Shown here piece by piece: positions 19,317 through 28,127 of a DNA stretch of 64,000 nucleotides. A model generated the notes under the pieces. The model ran no database searches and was not told where the DNA came from. It saw only the letters and a list, made by a program, of their open reading frames with translations. The stretch's first letter is position 1, and each line of letters opens with the position of its first letter. Origin of the DNA: Bacteroidota bacterium (GTDB taxonomy: Bacteria > Bacteroidota > Bacteroidia > AKYH767-A > 2013-40CM-41-45); assembly GCA_016708785.1 (NCBI GenBank), contig JADJFC010000001.1, positions 310,001 to 374,000 of the forward strand, given 5' to 3'. A program made the position numbers and the translations under genes.

Positions 19317-20635
19317 TGATGAAAAAAGGTGATAAAAAAACAATCAATGCGTGGGCGTTCTACGATTTAGCGAACTCCTCCTATTCATTGGTTATTTCAT
19401 CTGCACTTTTCCCAATCTACTTTCATGCAATAACAACAACGGAAACCTCCAATGAAGTTAAGTTTCTTGGTCATATATGGAACAGTGAATCACTTCAACT
19501 TTATTGCATATCCCTGGCTTTCTTATTGATTGCCGCATTGAATCCGATATTATCTTCTATTGCCGATATCAGTGGAAAGAAAAAAAAGTTCATGTACTTT
19601 TTCAGTACGTTAGGTGCAATTTCTTGTTCATCATTGTTTTTTTTCGAATCGCTCGATACATTATGGGTTGGAATATTGGGGTCAATACTTGCTGCAATAG
19701 GTTATGCGGGCAGTATAGTCTTCTACAATGCATTTCTCCCGGAGATTGCAGAAGAAAAAGACCAGGACAAAGTTAGTGCGAAAGGATTTGCAATGGGCTA
19801 CCTTGGCAGCTCACTACTTTTGATCTTTTCACTTACTATGATTCTATTTCCACAGTGGTATGGCAACATTAGCACGGGGCTTGCAACCAGAATAGCATTT
19901 GTACTGGTCGGAATCTGGTGGTTTGCTTTTGCACAATACACTTTCTCCAAACTTAAAGATAGCCGGGGATCAAACAGTTCAAATAAGCATTACATTTTCA
20001 ATGGTTATTTAGAATTGAAAAAAGTCTGGAAAGAGCTAAAAGATTCTACTTTTCTTCTCTCCTACCTTGTCTCTTTTTTCTTTTTCAACATGGGCGTTCA
20101 AACAGTTATGTATGCAGCTTCGCTATTCGGGCAATCAGAATTACATCTGGATTCTTCGGTTCTTATTACAATTATACTTATCATTCAATTTGTTGCAATT
20201 CTCGGAGCTTATACATTCAGTTCGCTTTCTAAACGTTATGGAAATATGATTGCATTGTCGATTGCTATCATTATCTGGATTTTCGTTTGCATAGGCGCAT
20301 TTTTATGCAATAAAGAATATGGAGTAGACGAAAAGACAATGTTCATGGGCTTAGCTGCAATAGTAGGATTTGTAATGGGCGGAATTCAATCTTTGGCTCG
20401 ATCAACCTATTCAAAAATGTTACCGGAAACACTTGATCATGCTTCCTACTTCAGCTTCTTTGATGTTTGCGATAAGTTAGGTACAGTAATCGGTACATTT
20501 GCTTTTGGACTGATCAATGAAATTACAGGAAGTATGCGAAGCAGTATCATTGTACTTGCATTCTTTTTCATTATCGGATTGATTTTGTTACTTCGCGTAA
20601 GAAGAATTCAGTCTGCTTCAATAAAATACGTTTAA
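19316..20635 (+). CDS. MFS transporter, UMF1/Atg22-like family
   Basis: A 439-residue polytopic inner membrane protein with about 12 predicted spans. The N-terminal motif INAWAFYDLANSSYSLVIS (WAFYDxANSxY) is the hallmark of the UMF1 (Atg22-like) group of the major facilitator superfamily. The typical mid-region GFVMGGIQSLARSTYSKMLPE is also present. The substrate is unknown; eukaryotic relatives export amino acids from vacuoles. Start overlaps the hemE stop (TAATG). Confidence 0.9.
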   Translation: MMKKGDKKTINAWAFYDLANSSYSLVISSALFPIYFHAITTTETSNEVKFLGHIWNSESLQLYCISLAFLLIAALNPILSSIADISGKKKKFMYFFSTLGAISCSSLFFFESLDTLWVGILGSILAAIGYAGSIVFYNAFLPEIAEEKDQDKVSAKGFAMGYLGSSLLLIFSLTMILFPQWYGNISTGLATRIAFVLVGIWWFAFAQYTFSKLKDSRGSNSSNKHYIFNGYLELKKVWKELKDSTFLLSYLVSFFFFNMGVQTVMYAASLFGQSELHLDSSVLITIILIIQFVAILGAYTFSSLSKRYGNMIALSIAIIIWIFVCIGAFLCNKEYGVDEKTMFMGLAAIVGFVMGGIQSLARSTYSKMLPETLDHASYFSFFDVCDKLGTVIGTFAFGLINEITGSMRSSIIVLAFFFIIGLILLLRVRRIQSASIKYV

Positions 20636-20651
20636 TCAAAATCAGAACTCC

Positions 20652-21371
20652 ATGTTAGTCGATATATTCATTCCTTGTTTCATTGATCAAATGTTTCCGC
20701 AAACTGCATTTAACATGATCAAGATCCTTGAAAAAGTGGGATGCACAGTAAATTACAATCCTAATCAAACCTGTTGCGGCCAGCCCGCCTTCAATGGTGG
20801 TTATTGGGATCAATGTAAAGATGTAGGCGAAAAGTTTATCCGGGATTTTCCTAACGACCGATATATTGTTTCTCCATCTGCATCGTGTGTTGGCATGGTA
20901 AAAAATTATTATCCCGAACTATTCCACAACACGGTTTTACATAATGAATACAAGACCGTACAGAAAAACATTTTCGAACTAAGCGACTTTCTTGTGAATG
21001 TTTTAAAAGTAACTAATATCGGTGCACGATTTGATGGAGTTGCTACCTATCATGATAGTTGCAGTGGACTCCGAGAAGTTGGAATAAAAAAAGAACCAAG
21101 AACTTTACTGGCTAATGTTCGCGGATTGGAATTAAGAGAAATGAATGATACAGAAACTTGTTGTGGATTTGGTGGAACATTTTCTGTAAAATACGAGCCC
21201 ATTGCAGTTGGTATGGCCGAACAAAAAGTGACTAATGCAGAAGAAACACATGCAGAATATATGATCTCAACAGACGTTTCTTGCTTGATGCATTTAGATG
21301 GTTATATCAAGAAACAAGGAAAGAAATTAAAAGTTATACATCTGGCTGATGTTTTGGCTTCAGGGTGGTAA
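20652..21371 (+). CDS. CCG-domain iron-sulfur oxidoreductase subunit (LutA/YkgE-like)
   Basis: A 239-residue protein with two cysteine-rich CCG domains: NQTCCGQPAFNGG near residue 41 and ETCCGFGGTFSVK near residue 175. These bind an iron-sulfur cluster in lactate-utilisation LutA, GlcF and heterodisulfide reductase relatives. No LutB or LutC gene is next to it, so its partner must lie elsewhere. It follows the UMF1 transporter after 16 bp. The family call is firm; lactate oxidation is only one option. Confidence 0.85.
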   Translation: MLVDIFIPCFIDQMFPQTAFNMIKILEKVGCTVNYNPNQTCCGQPAFNGGYWDQCKDVGEKFIRDFPNDRYIVSPSASCVGMVKNYYPELFHNTVLHNEYKTVQKNIFELSDFLVNVLKVTNIGARFDGVATYHDSCSGLREVGIKKEPRTLLANVRGLELREMNDTETCCGFGGTFSVKYEPIAVGMAEQKVTNAEETHAEYMISTDVSCLMHLDGYIKKQGKKLKVIHLADVLASGW

Positions 21372-21384
21372 AGCATTGTATCAG

Positions 21385-22254
21385 TTAAAGTAGCTTGTAA
21401 TTTTTATACTCACCAATTCTCCATCCGGTAATTTTTTCCAAAGTCAATTTGAATTTTGATTTGAACGAAAGTCTTTTTTGTGTCGGGTCAAAATTAAAAT
21501 GCCAATTAGTTGCCTGAATTCTTTTTTCCATCACACTTGGATGAGTGCCTACGAAATGAGCCAAAGAATCTATTTGCGAGTAATCAAATTTGTCGGCTGA
21601 AACAATATTCTTTTCCACCCACTCATCATTATGCCAAAGTTTGTGAAAATACTTTTGTTTTTCCATTTGCTTTTCAGGAGGCTTTACCCATCCATAATGA
21701 TAAACAAAAGCATCTACTGCTTTCACCTTTAATGGTCGACCATTTTTCTGAAAACCCTGAGCATCACGGAATGAATAGATCATAGAATCTTTTCTGATGA
21801 TGCGAACTTCCTTTCGATACCAATTTGTTGAGTCGCCAATGAAATCATAGCTACCATAGAAGTGTGTATAATTTAAAAGAAGACCTTCAACTTTGACATC
21901 ATATTTATACTGATCCATGGCTGAAAGTATGGTTTGGTGATACTTTTCATGAATAACTTCATCGCCTTGGATATAAAAAGCCCATGTGGTATCATCCGGC
22001 AACAATAGCATTGCTTTATTTGTTTCTTCTGCAAGTACTCTTCCTCCTTCGCGAAGACTATCATCCCAAACACTATCATGAATTTTGATCTTATCAGAGC
22101 CAATACGTTCAATCAAATTGCGAGTATTGTCATCCGAATTTCCAACCAAAACAATGAATTCATCACACATTGGTAATACAGAAGTGATCGCTTCCACGAT
22201 AGGATAATCGAAGCGAATAGCATTTCTGATGAAAGTGAATCCACAGACCTTCAT
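21385..22254 (-). CDS. Glycosyltransferase family 2-like protein
   Basis: A 289-residue protein with a GT-A type N-terminus: FIRNAIRFDYPIVEAITSVL, then DEFIVLVGNSDDNTR (nucleotide-sugar binding strand and loop). The expected DxD site is represented by QGDEVIHEKY near residue 116. Such proteins are often called GT2 family or SPBc2-type glycosyltransferases; acceptor and sugar are unknown. The stop of purB lies 3 bp upstream of its start, so it is probably co-transcribed with purB. Convergent with the CCG gene. Confidence 0.75.
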   Translation of the reverse strand: MKVCGFTFIRNAIRFDYPIVEAITSVLPMCDEFIVLVGNSDDNTRNLIERIGSDKIKIHDSVWDDSLREGGRVLAEETNKAMLLLPDDTTWAFYIQGDEVIHEKYHQTILSAMDQYKYDVKVEGLLLNYTHFYGSYDFIGDSTNWYRKEVRIIRKDSMIYSFRDAQGFQKNGRPLKVKAVDAFVYHYGWVKPPEKQMEKQKYFHKLWHNDEWVEKNIVSADKFDYSQIDSLAHFVGTHPSVMEKRIQATNWHFNFDPTQKRLSFKSKFKLTLEKITGWRIGEYKNYKLL

Positions 22255-22257
22255 TTC

Positions 22258-23601
22258 TCAGATTCCGGTATAATTTGATGGTGTAATTGCGCGCAATTCT
22301 TTCTTTATAGACTCGGAAACCTCCAATGAATCGATGAACCCATGCATTGCCCTTTGATCGACCACGGCATTAGTACGTGTCAATTCTTTCAATTGCTCAT
22401 ATGGATTTGCATAATTTTCACGTCGTAAAATAGTTTGTATCCCTTCTGCTACAACTGTCCAATTCGCTTCCAGATCTTTTTCCAATGCGGTTTTATTCAG
22501 GATCAGTTTATTTGCACCTTTTAAGAATGATTTAAGTGCAATTAAAGTATGTGAAAAAGGAACTCCAACATTACGAAGTACTGTTGAGTCAGTAAGATCT
22601 CTTTGAAGTCGGGAAATAGGAAGTTTCGAAGATAAATGTTCAAAGAGTGAATTTGCAATACCAAGATTACCTTCTGAATTTTCGAAATCGATTGGATTAA
22701 CTTTATGTGGCATTGCAGAAGACCCAACTTCTCCGGCCTTAATTTGTTGTTTAAAATAATCCATTGAGATGTATGTCCAGATATCTCTGTTCAAATCGAT
22801 GAGAATATTATTTATTCTTTTTAACACATCAAACAATGCACACAATTGATCATAATGTTCAATCTGTGTTGTAAATTGTTGTCTTTGCAAGGATAATTTC
22901 TCAAAGCAGAATTTATTTGCAAAATTTACCCAATCAATTTCAGGGTAAGCAACGTGGTGAGCATTAAAATTCCCCGTTGCTCCACCGAATTTTGCAGAGA
23001 ACGGAATGACTGACAATTGCGAAAGTTGATTTGCTATACGTTCAACGAAAACAAGAAACTCTTTGCCTAATCGTGTAGGTGATGCCGGTTGTCCATGTGT
23101 TCTGGAAAGCATTGGAACCTTACTCCACTCTTCACTGAATAAAGTTAGTTTTTGAATTACTTCCCGCATTTTTGGCAGATAGACTTTTGAAACAGCATCT
23201 TTTATCGCCAATGGAAAAGCCGTGTTATTAATATCCTGAGAAGTCAATCCAAAATGGACAAATTCTTTATAATCACCATAACCAAACTCTACAAGTTTCT
23301 CTTTCAAAAAATATTCCAGTGCTTTTACATCGTGATTGGTAATTTTCTCATGTGCTTTAATATTCTCGGCATCGGCATTATTGAAATTTCTGTACAAATC
23401 TCGTAACTTCTCAAATCCGGCTGGCGATGCCGCTTTCAACTGAGGCAATGGCAATTGGCATAAGGAAATAAAATATTCTACTTCAACGATAAGTCTGTAA
23501 CGCATTAATGAAGCTTCAGAAAAGTATGCAGATAACTCTTCAGTCTGATTTCGGTATCTGCCATCTATTGGAGATATAGAATTTAGAGGATTGATTTCCA
23601 T
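22258..23601 (-). CDS. purB: Adenylosuccinate lyase
   Basis: Catalyses two fumarate-releasing steps in purine synthesis (SAICAR to AICAR, and adenylosuccinate to AMP). Length is 447 residues. The fumarase/aspartase superfamily signature SSAMPHKVNPIDFEN is near residue 290. The early motif NPLNSISPIDGRY matches the E. coli-type PurB and SRTHGQPASPTRLGKE carries the catalytic His. Start from ATG with no competing upstream codon. Nothing odd. Confidence 0.96.
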   Translation of the reverse strand: MEINPLNSISPIDGRYRNQTEELSAYFSEASLMRYRLIVEVEYFISLCQLPLPQLKAASPAGFEKLRDLYRNFNNADAENIKAHEKITNHDVKALEYFLKEKLVEFGYGDYKEFVHFGLTSQDINNTAFPLAIKDAVSKVYLPKMREVIQKLTLFSEEWSKVPMLSRTHGQPASPTRLGKEFLVFVERIANQLSQLSVIPFSAKFGGATGNFNAHHVAYPEIDWVNFANKFCFEKLSLQRQQFTTQIEHYDQLCALFDVLKRINNILIDLNRDIWTYISMDYFKQQIKAGEVGSSAMPHKVNPIDFENSEGNLGIANSLFEHLSSKLPISRLQRDLTDSTVLRNVGVPFSHTLIALKSFLKGANKLILNKTALEKDLEANWTVVAEGIQTILRRENYANPYEQLKELTRTNAVVDQRAMHGFIDSLEVSESIKKELRAITPSNYTGI

Positions 23602-23736
23602 TTAGTGGCTTTGAATAAAATGCGAATTTAGCACGATTTTAATATATTCTTTACGAAATACTTAATTATTTGTATTTTTATTCAACAATTCAAGATTAGC
23701 GAATACAAACAAAATTAAGCCTCAACCAAATTACAC

Positions 23737-23744
23737 TATCTTTG
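23737..23744 (+). promoter_or_regulatory. Candidate -7 box for the methyltransferase gene
   Basis: TATCTTTG matches TAnnTTTG exactly, 43 bp before the proposed ATG at 23787 and in the divergent spacer with purB. No convincing -33 element is seen. Confidence 0.45.
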
Positions 23745-23786
23745 GAAAACTTCAAGCCTTTTAACCAAATCACAACAAAAAGCCGA

Positions 23787-24695
23787 ATGCAGAACACGTC
23801 ATTTAAAGAAATAAGTTATGAAAAGCACTCTGAGTTCTATAAAGAACAGAATCCAGACGCACTTTTAAAAAAACATAAAACTTTTTTCGATGTGAAGACT
23901 GTGGATCTCTGGAGACATACCCGACAGCTTGAATTGATAAAATTATATTGTGGTTTATATAAAAACTCTGAGTGGCTTACTGTTGGGGATGGAGGATTCG
24001 GATCATCGGCAACTTATATTGAAATGCATGGCGGTAAAGTAATTTCAACTGATCTGGACACCTCTTTACTGAAAATTGCAGCAGAAAACAATCTTATTAC
24101 AAATTTTCAATATGCCAACGCCGAAAATTTACCTTTTGAAGAAGCAAAATTTGATTTTTCCTTTTGCAAGCAAAGCTATCATCATTTCCCAAGACCAATT
24201 ATTGCAGTTTATGAAATGCTTCGGGTTTCGAAAAAAGCAGTCATGTTAGTTGAACCTGCAGATTGGCTCCCAAGCCCTTTTGTACTTAAAACCCTTCAAA
24301 AACTAAAAAGAAAGTTCAAACAGCTTATCGGAATAAAAAATCCACATCATGAAGAAGGGTCTTTTGAACCGGTTGGAAATTATATCTACACGATTTCTGA
24401 ACGGGAAATTGAAAAGCTCGCCATGGGAATTGCTTTGCCATGTATAGCTTTCAAAAGATTTGATGATTTCTATTACGAAGGGGTCGAAACTGAGATGATA
24501 GATAAAAATGGTCCGTTAAACAAGAAAATTAAGAAAATGCTTTTAATAAATACCCTTAAAAGACATTTAGGGCTTTCGTCTAAAAACAATATCATGTGTA
24601 TTTTGTTCAAGTATGCACCTGACTCTAATGAAAGGGCAATTCTTAAACAAAACGGATTTAATGTTATCGACTTACCGAAGAACCCTTACGCATAA
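23787..24695 (+). CDS. Class I SAM-dependent methyltransferase
   Basis: About 302 residues from the ATG giving MQNTSFKEISYEKH. A longer frame starting at TTG 23742 would begin within the promoter box and is rejected. Motif I is LTVGDGGFGSSATYIEMHGG followed by an acidic STDLD loop; the post-motif FSFCKQSYHHFPRP is typical of type 11 methyltransferases. A C-terminal ~120-residue extension of unknown role contains NNIMCILFKYAPD. Substrate unknown; such enzymes often occur near polysaccharide or lipid genes. Confidence 0.85.
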   Translation: MQNTSFKEISYEKHSEFYKEQNPDALLKKHKTFFDVKTVDLWRHTRQLELIKLYCGLYKNSEWLTVGDGGFGSSATYIEMHGGKVISTDLDTSLLKIAAENNLITNFQYANAENLPFEEAKFDFSFCKQSYHHFPRPIIAVYEMLRVSKKAVMLVEPADWLPSPFVLKTLQKLKRKFKQLIGIKNPHHEEGSFEPVGNYIYTISEREIEKLAMGIALPCIAFKRFDDFYYEGVETEMIDKNGPLNKKIKKMLLINTLKRHLGLSSKNNIMCILFKYAPDSNERAILKQNGFNVIDLPKNPYA

Positions 24696-24870
24696 GAAAA
24701 TAGATTTCCGATCAATATCTATAGTGCTTTTAAATTCAAAAGTTATTCCTTTTCGATTTACGACCTTTAAATTGACCCTTTTAACTTTATTTAAGAACCG
24801 ATTCAATCCAATGATCCGGCAATTCAAGCTCCATTTTCAACAGTTTATAGTTTTTTATTAAAAAATTGTC

Positions 24871-24908
24871 TGGAAACTTTGGAAATGAAAATAGTTTCCA
24901 TAGTTTTG
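24871..24908 (+). promoter_or_regulatory. tetR promoter with overlapping palindrome (putative operator)
   Basis: A -33 TTTG (24878-24881) and a -7 TAGTTTTG (24901-24908) are separated by 19 bp, an excellent Bacteroidota promoter. TGGAAAC (24871-24877) and GTTTCCA (24894-24900) are perfect inverted 7-mers that frame the spacer. TetR-family regulators bind such palindromes and repress their own genes; that this one does so is inference. Transcription would start only a few bases before the ATG at 24917. Confidence 0.65.
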
Positions 24909-24916
24909 CAGCGCAA

Positions 24917-25534
24917 ATGAAACTTACAAGCACAGAAGACAGAATCTTGAATGGTGCCCGGGAATTGTTTTTTAAACAAGGTATCCGGTCAATTACTATG
25001 GATGATATTGCAGAGCATCTTGCCATTTCAAAAAAAACGATTTATACACATTATAAAGACAAGGATCTGATTGTAAAATCGATGTTTCATATCTTAATTG
25101 AGCAAGAACATGAACGGATGCATCAGATCAGAAAAATAAGTGAGAATCCGATCGATGAAATAATGCGTCTGATGGAGCACCTTGGAAGTTTTATTTCTCA
25201 ATTCAATCCGGCTGTCTTTTATGACCTCCAAAAATTCTACCCATTGGTTTGGGCTGAATTTAGAGTATTCAGAGAAAAAGAAGTAATGGGTTTTGTTGAA
25301 GACAATCTTCGTAAAGGCGTTAAACTTGAATTGTACAGAAAAGAAATAAAAATAAAGATTATTGCCCGCCTAAGAATTGAAATGATCTATCTTGGCTTCG
25401 ACACTGATGTCTTCCCAATTAATCAATATAACCATGCCCAAGTTCAAGTTGCTCTGTTAGATCACTTCCTTCATGGTATAGTAACACTAAAAGGGAATAA
25501 GATGATCTCAAAATATACACTCAATACCAAATAA
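24917..25534 (+). CDS. TetR/AcrR family transcriptional regulator
   Basis: About 205 residues from ATG (MKLTSTEDRILNGARELFFK). The N-terminal helix-turn-helix ITMDDIAEHLAISKKTIYTHYKDKD (in two parts, about residues 27-51) is classical TetR. The C-terminal ligand domain is unspecific. It lies 47 bp upstream of a TolC-MFP-RND efflux operon on the same strand, so it is likely the local repressor, responding to a compound exported by the pump. A longer frame begins at 24866 but overlaps the promoter. Confidence 0.9.
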   Translation: MKLTSTEDRILNGARELFFKQGIRSITMDDIAEHLAISKKTIYTHYKDKDLIVKSMFHILIEQEHERMHQIRKISENPIDEIMRLMEHLGSFISQFNPAVFYDLQKFYPLVWAEFRVFREKEVMGFVEDNLRKGVKLELYRKEIKIKIIARLRIEMIYLGFDTDVFPINQYNHAQVQVALLDHFLHGIVTLKGNKMISKYTLNTK

Positions 25535-25581
25535 TATTCATTTTTCAAAAATATTAATCACCACTAAGCGTCAATACCAAT

Positions 25582-26922
25582 ATGAAAAAATCACTTATCG
25601 CATTATTAATGCTGGTTACTATGGGAGCACACTCCCAGGGAACAGACAGCGTCATGCAATTTTCTATTAAACAAGCTGTCGACTTTTCATTCGAGAACCA
25701 AAAAGATGTTCTTAACTCACAACTTGATGTTCAAATTGCAGAATATCAGGTCAAAGAAACCATTGGACTTGGGCTACCACAAATCTCCGGCGAATTTGAT
25801 TTCAAAGATTTCTTTGAGATCCCTACCACTGCTATTCCGGGAGAATTTTTCGGTGGCGAACCCGGATCTTTCACTACGGTGCAATTTGGTACACAGTACA
25901 ATGCATCTGCCGGACTGAGTGCATCTCAATTGATCTTTGAACCATCTTATATTGTTGGTGTGAAGGCTGCAAAAACTTTTAAAGATCTATCAGTTCAAGG
26001 ATTACAAAATGCAAAAATTGAAACTGCTGTCAATGTTGTAAAAGCATATTATAGAGTTCTAGTTGTACGTGACCGTAAAATTGTTAATGATGCAAATGTT
26101 GTGCGTCTAAAGAAGTACAATGAGGACATAAAATCAATGTATCAAAACGGTTTTGTCGAAAAGGTGGACATGGACAGAATCCAGGTAACGTACAATAATG
26201 CATTGTCGGAACAAGAAAAATGCGAACGATTGATCAAAATCACTGAAGACAATTTAAAATATGTGATGGGATTACCACAAGCTTGTACAATTGTGTTAAC
26301 TGATTCATTGGACAGAGAAGCAGTTAAAAAACTTGAAGTCTCTGCAGATAAACCAACTCCTGAAAAGAGAATAGAATATTCCATTTTGAAGACTCAGGAG
26401 AGAATTCAAGAATTTAATGTGCAAAGATATAAAGCCAAATATCTGCCAAGTCTTGTAGCATATGGTAGTTATAGCACTAATGCCTTGAGATCGGAAATGA
26501 ACATTTTTGATCCCGCTTACAGATGGTACCCTACCGGAATTGTTGGAGCTACACTAAGCCTAAACATTTTTGATGGAATGCAAAGAGAAAATAAGATCCG
26601 ACATGAGAAATTAGGACTTAAAAAGATTCAGAATGATATAGACTATTTTGCAAATACTGTTGAGCTACAAGTTTCCAATGCAAATTCAGTCTTAGCAAAT
26701 GCTATTTCCTCATTAAACATACAAGAGCAAAATCTTGAATTAGCAAATAGTGTTACAAAAACCAGCAAAATTAAATACGATGAAGGGATCGGTTCGAATT
26801 TAGAGATTCTTGATGCAGAAACCTCTTTAAAAGAAGCGCAATCAAATTATTATATGGCACTTTACGAAGCAATTGTTGCCAAAATAGAACTTGAAAAAGC
26901 ATTAGGCAATTTAAAATATTAA
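25582..26922 (+). CDS. TolC family outer membrane efflux protein
   Basis: Outer membrane channel of a tripartite efflux pump. Length is 446 residues with signal peptide MKKSLIALLMLVTMGAHSQ. Two OEP repeats are visible, each with long helices (KAAKTFKDLSVQGLQNAKIE..., KSNYYMALYEAIVAKIELEKA at the end in family style). It is the first structural gene after tetR, followed by the fusion protein after 42 bp. Intact frame. Confidence 0.92.
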   Translation: MKKSLIALLMLVTMGAHSQGTDSVMQFSIKQAVDFSFENQKDVLNSQLDVQIAEYQVKETIGLGLPQISGEFDFKDFFEIPTTAIPGEFFGGEPGSFTTVQFGTQYNASAGLSASQLIFEPSYIVGVKAAKTFKDLSVQGLQNAKIETAVNVVKAYYRVLVVRDRKIVNDANVVRLKKYNEDIKSMYQNGFVEKVDMDRIQVTYNNALSEQEKCERLIKITEDNLKYVMGLPQACTIVLTDSLDREAVKKLEVSADKPTPEKRIEYSILKTQERIQEFNVQRYKAKYLPSLVAYGSYSTNALRSEMNIFDPAYRWYPTGIVGATLSLNIFDGMQRENKIRHEKLGLKKIQNDIDYFANTVELQVSNANSVLANAISSLNIQEQNLELANSVTKTSKIKYDEGIGSNLEILDAETSLKEAQSNYYMALYEAIVAKIELEKALGNLKY

Positions 26923-26964
26923 AATCACACATATATAAACATTACAATATAATTATTACACCAT

Positions 26965-28074
26965 ATGAAAAGGATAATCACTTTCACCTTTATTACAATT
27001 ATTTTTATCGCCTGCTCTAATGGCGGAGACAAAAAAACTCAGTTAGAAGATCTTAAAAAAGAACAAGCTGCAATAAAGACAAAAATACAAGCGTTAGAGG
27101 CAGAACTTGCCACAAACGATTCCACTTCAGACAAATCAAAACTTGTAGCTATTACAGCTATGCAACCATCTACTTTTAAGCACTTCATCGAAGTGCAAGC
27201 AAAAGTTGAAGGCGATGAAGATGTCCTTCTAAGTGCAGAAAGTGCTGGAAGTATCACTTCGATTTCTGTTGAAGCCGGAGATAAAGTTTCAAAGGGACAA
27301 ATTATGGCAACGATTGATGACAAGATCATCCGTCAGACAATTTCTGAAGCAAAATCACAACATGATCTAGCTGTCCAGGTTTACAATCGTCAGAAAAATC
27401 TTTGGGACCAGAAGATCGGAAGTGAACTACAATTCCTGCAGGCAAAGGCAACGAAAGAAGCGGCTGAATCAAGAATGGCAACATTAAATGAACAACTTTC
27501 AATGACGAAGATCAAGTCACCAATTAATGGTGTTGTTGATGTTGTAAATATTAAAGTTGGGCAAACGGTAGCACCGGGTATCCCTGCCATCCGCGTCATT
27601 AACTTGACCTCACTTAAAGTGAAAGCTGAGGTACCGGAAAGTTATATCAGTCACGTCTCTAAAGGCGACGAGGCAATCATCTATTTCCCTGATGCAAAGA
27701 AAGAACTAAATGTTAAGCTTGATTATTCAGGAAACAGAATTGATCCTTTGAACAGAACATTTAATGTTGAAGTCAAACTTAGTGATAAGACCGGCACATT
27801 TCGTCCGAATATGATTGCCATTTTAAAAATTGTCGATTACAAAAACACATCTGCTTTCATTGTTCCTGTAACTGCAGTTCAAAAATCCGGTGATGGACAA
27901 TTTGTATTTGTGAAGACTGAAGAATCAGGTAAAACAGTAGCGAAAAGAAAAGTGGTCGTTGTCGGTACTATCTATAATGGAGTTGCCGAAATTACTTCAG
28001 GACTTGCAAATGGTGACGAAGTTATTACATCAGGCTATGCAAATATTATTGAAGGCGATGAAATCAAACTTTAA
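26965..28074 (+). CDS. RND efflux membrane fusion lipoprotein (HlyD/AcrA-like)
   Basis: Periplasmic adaptor that joins the RND pump to TolC. Length is 369 residues. The N-terminus is a lipoprotein signal (IIFIACSNGG, lipobox cysteine at residue 17). A coiled coil (QLEDLKKEQAAIKTKIQALE) follows near residues 25-45. The lipoyl halves are recognisable: SAGSITSISVEAGDKVSKGQ and KIKSPINGVVDVVNIKVGQ. The C-terminal membrane-proximal domain ends with ITSGYANIIEGDEIKL. Operon position between tolC and the pump. Confidence 0.93.
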   Translation: MKRIITFTFITIIFIACSNGGDKKTQLEDLKKEQAAIKTKIQALEAELATNDSTSDKSKLVAITAMQPSTFKHFIEVQAKVEGDEDVLLSAESAGSITSISVEAGDKVSKGQIMATIDDKIIRQTISEAKSQHDLAVQVYNRQKNLWDQKIGSELQFLQAKATKEAAESRMATLNEQLSMTKIKSPINGVVDVVNIKVGQTVAPGIPAIRVINLTSLKVKAEVPESYISHVSKGDEAIIYFPDAKKELNVKLDYSGNRIDPLNRTFNVEVKLSDKTGTFRPNMIAILKIVDYKNTSAFIVPVTAVQKSGDGQFVFVKTEESGKTVAKRKVVVVGTIYNGVAEITSGLANGDEVITSGYANIIEGDEIKL

Positions 28075-28127
28075 TACCTGAATTATCCAATACACTATTT
28101 TTTCCATCATTAAACCATCACACAGTT

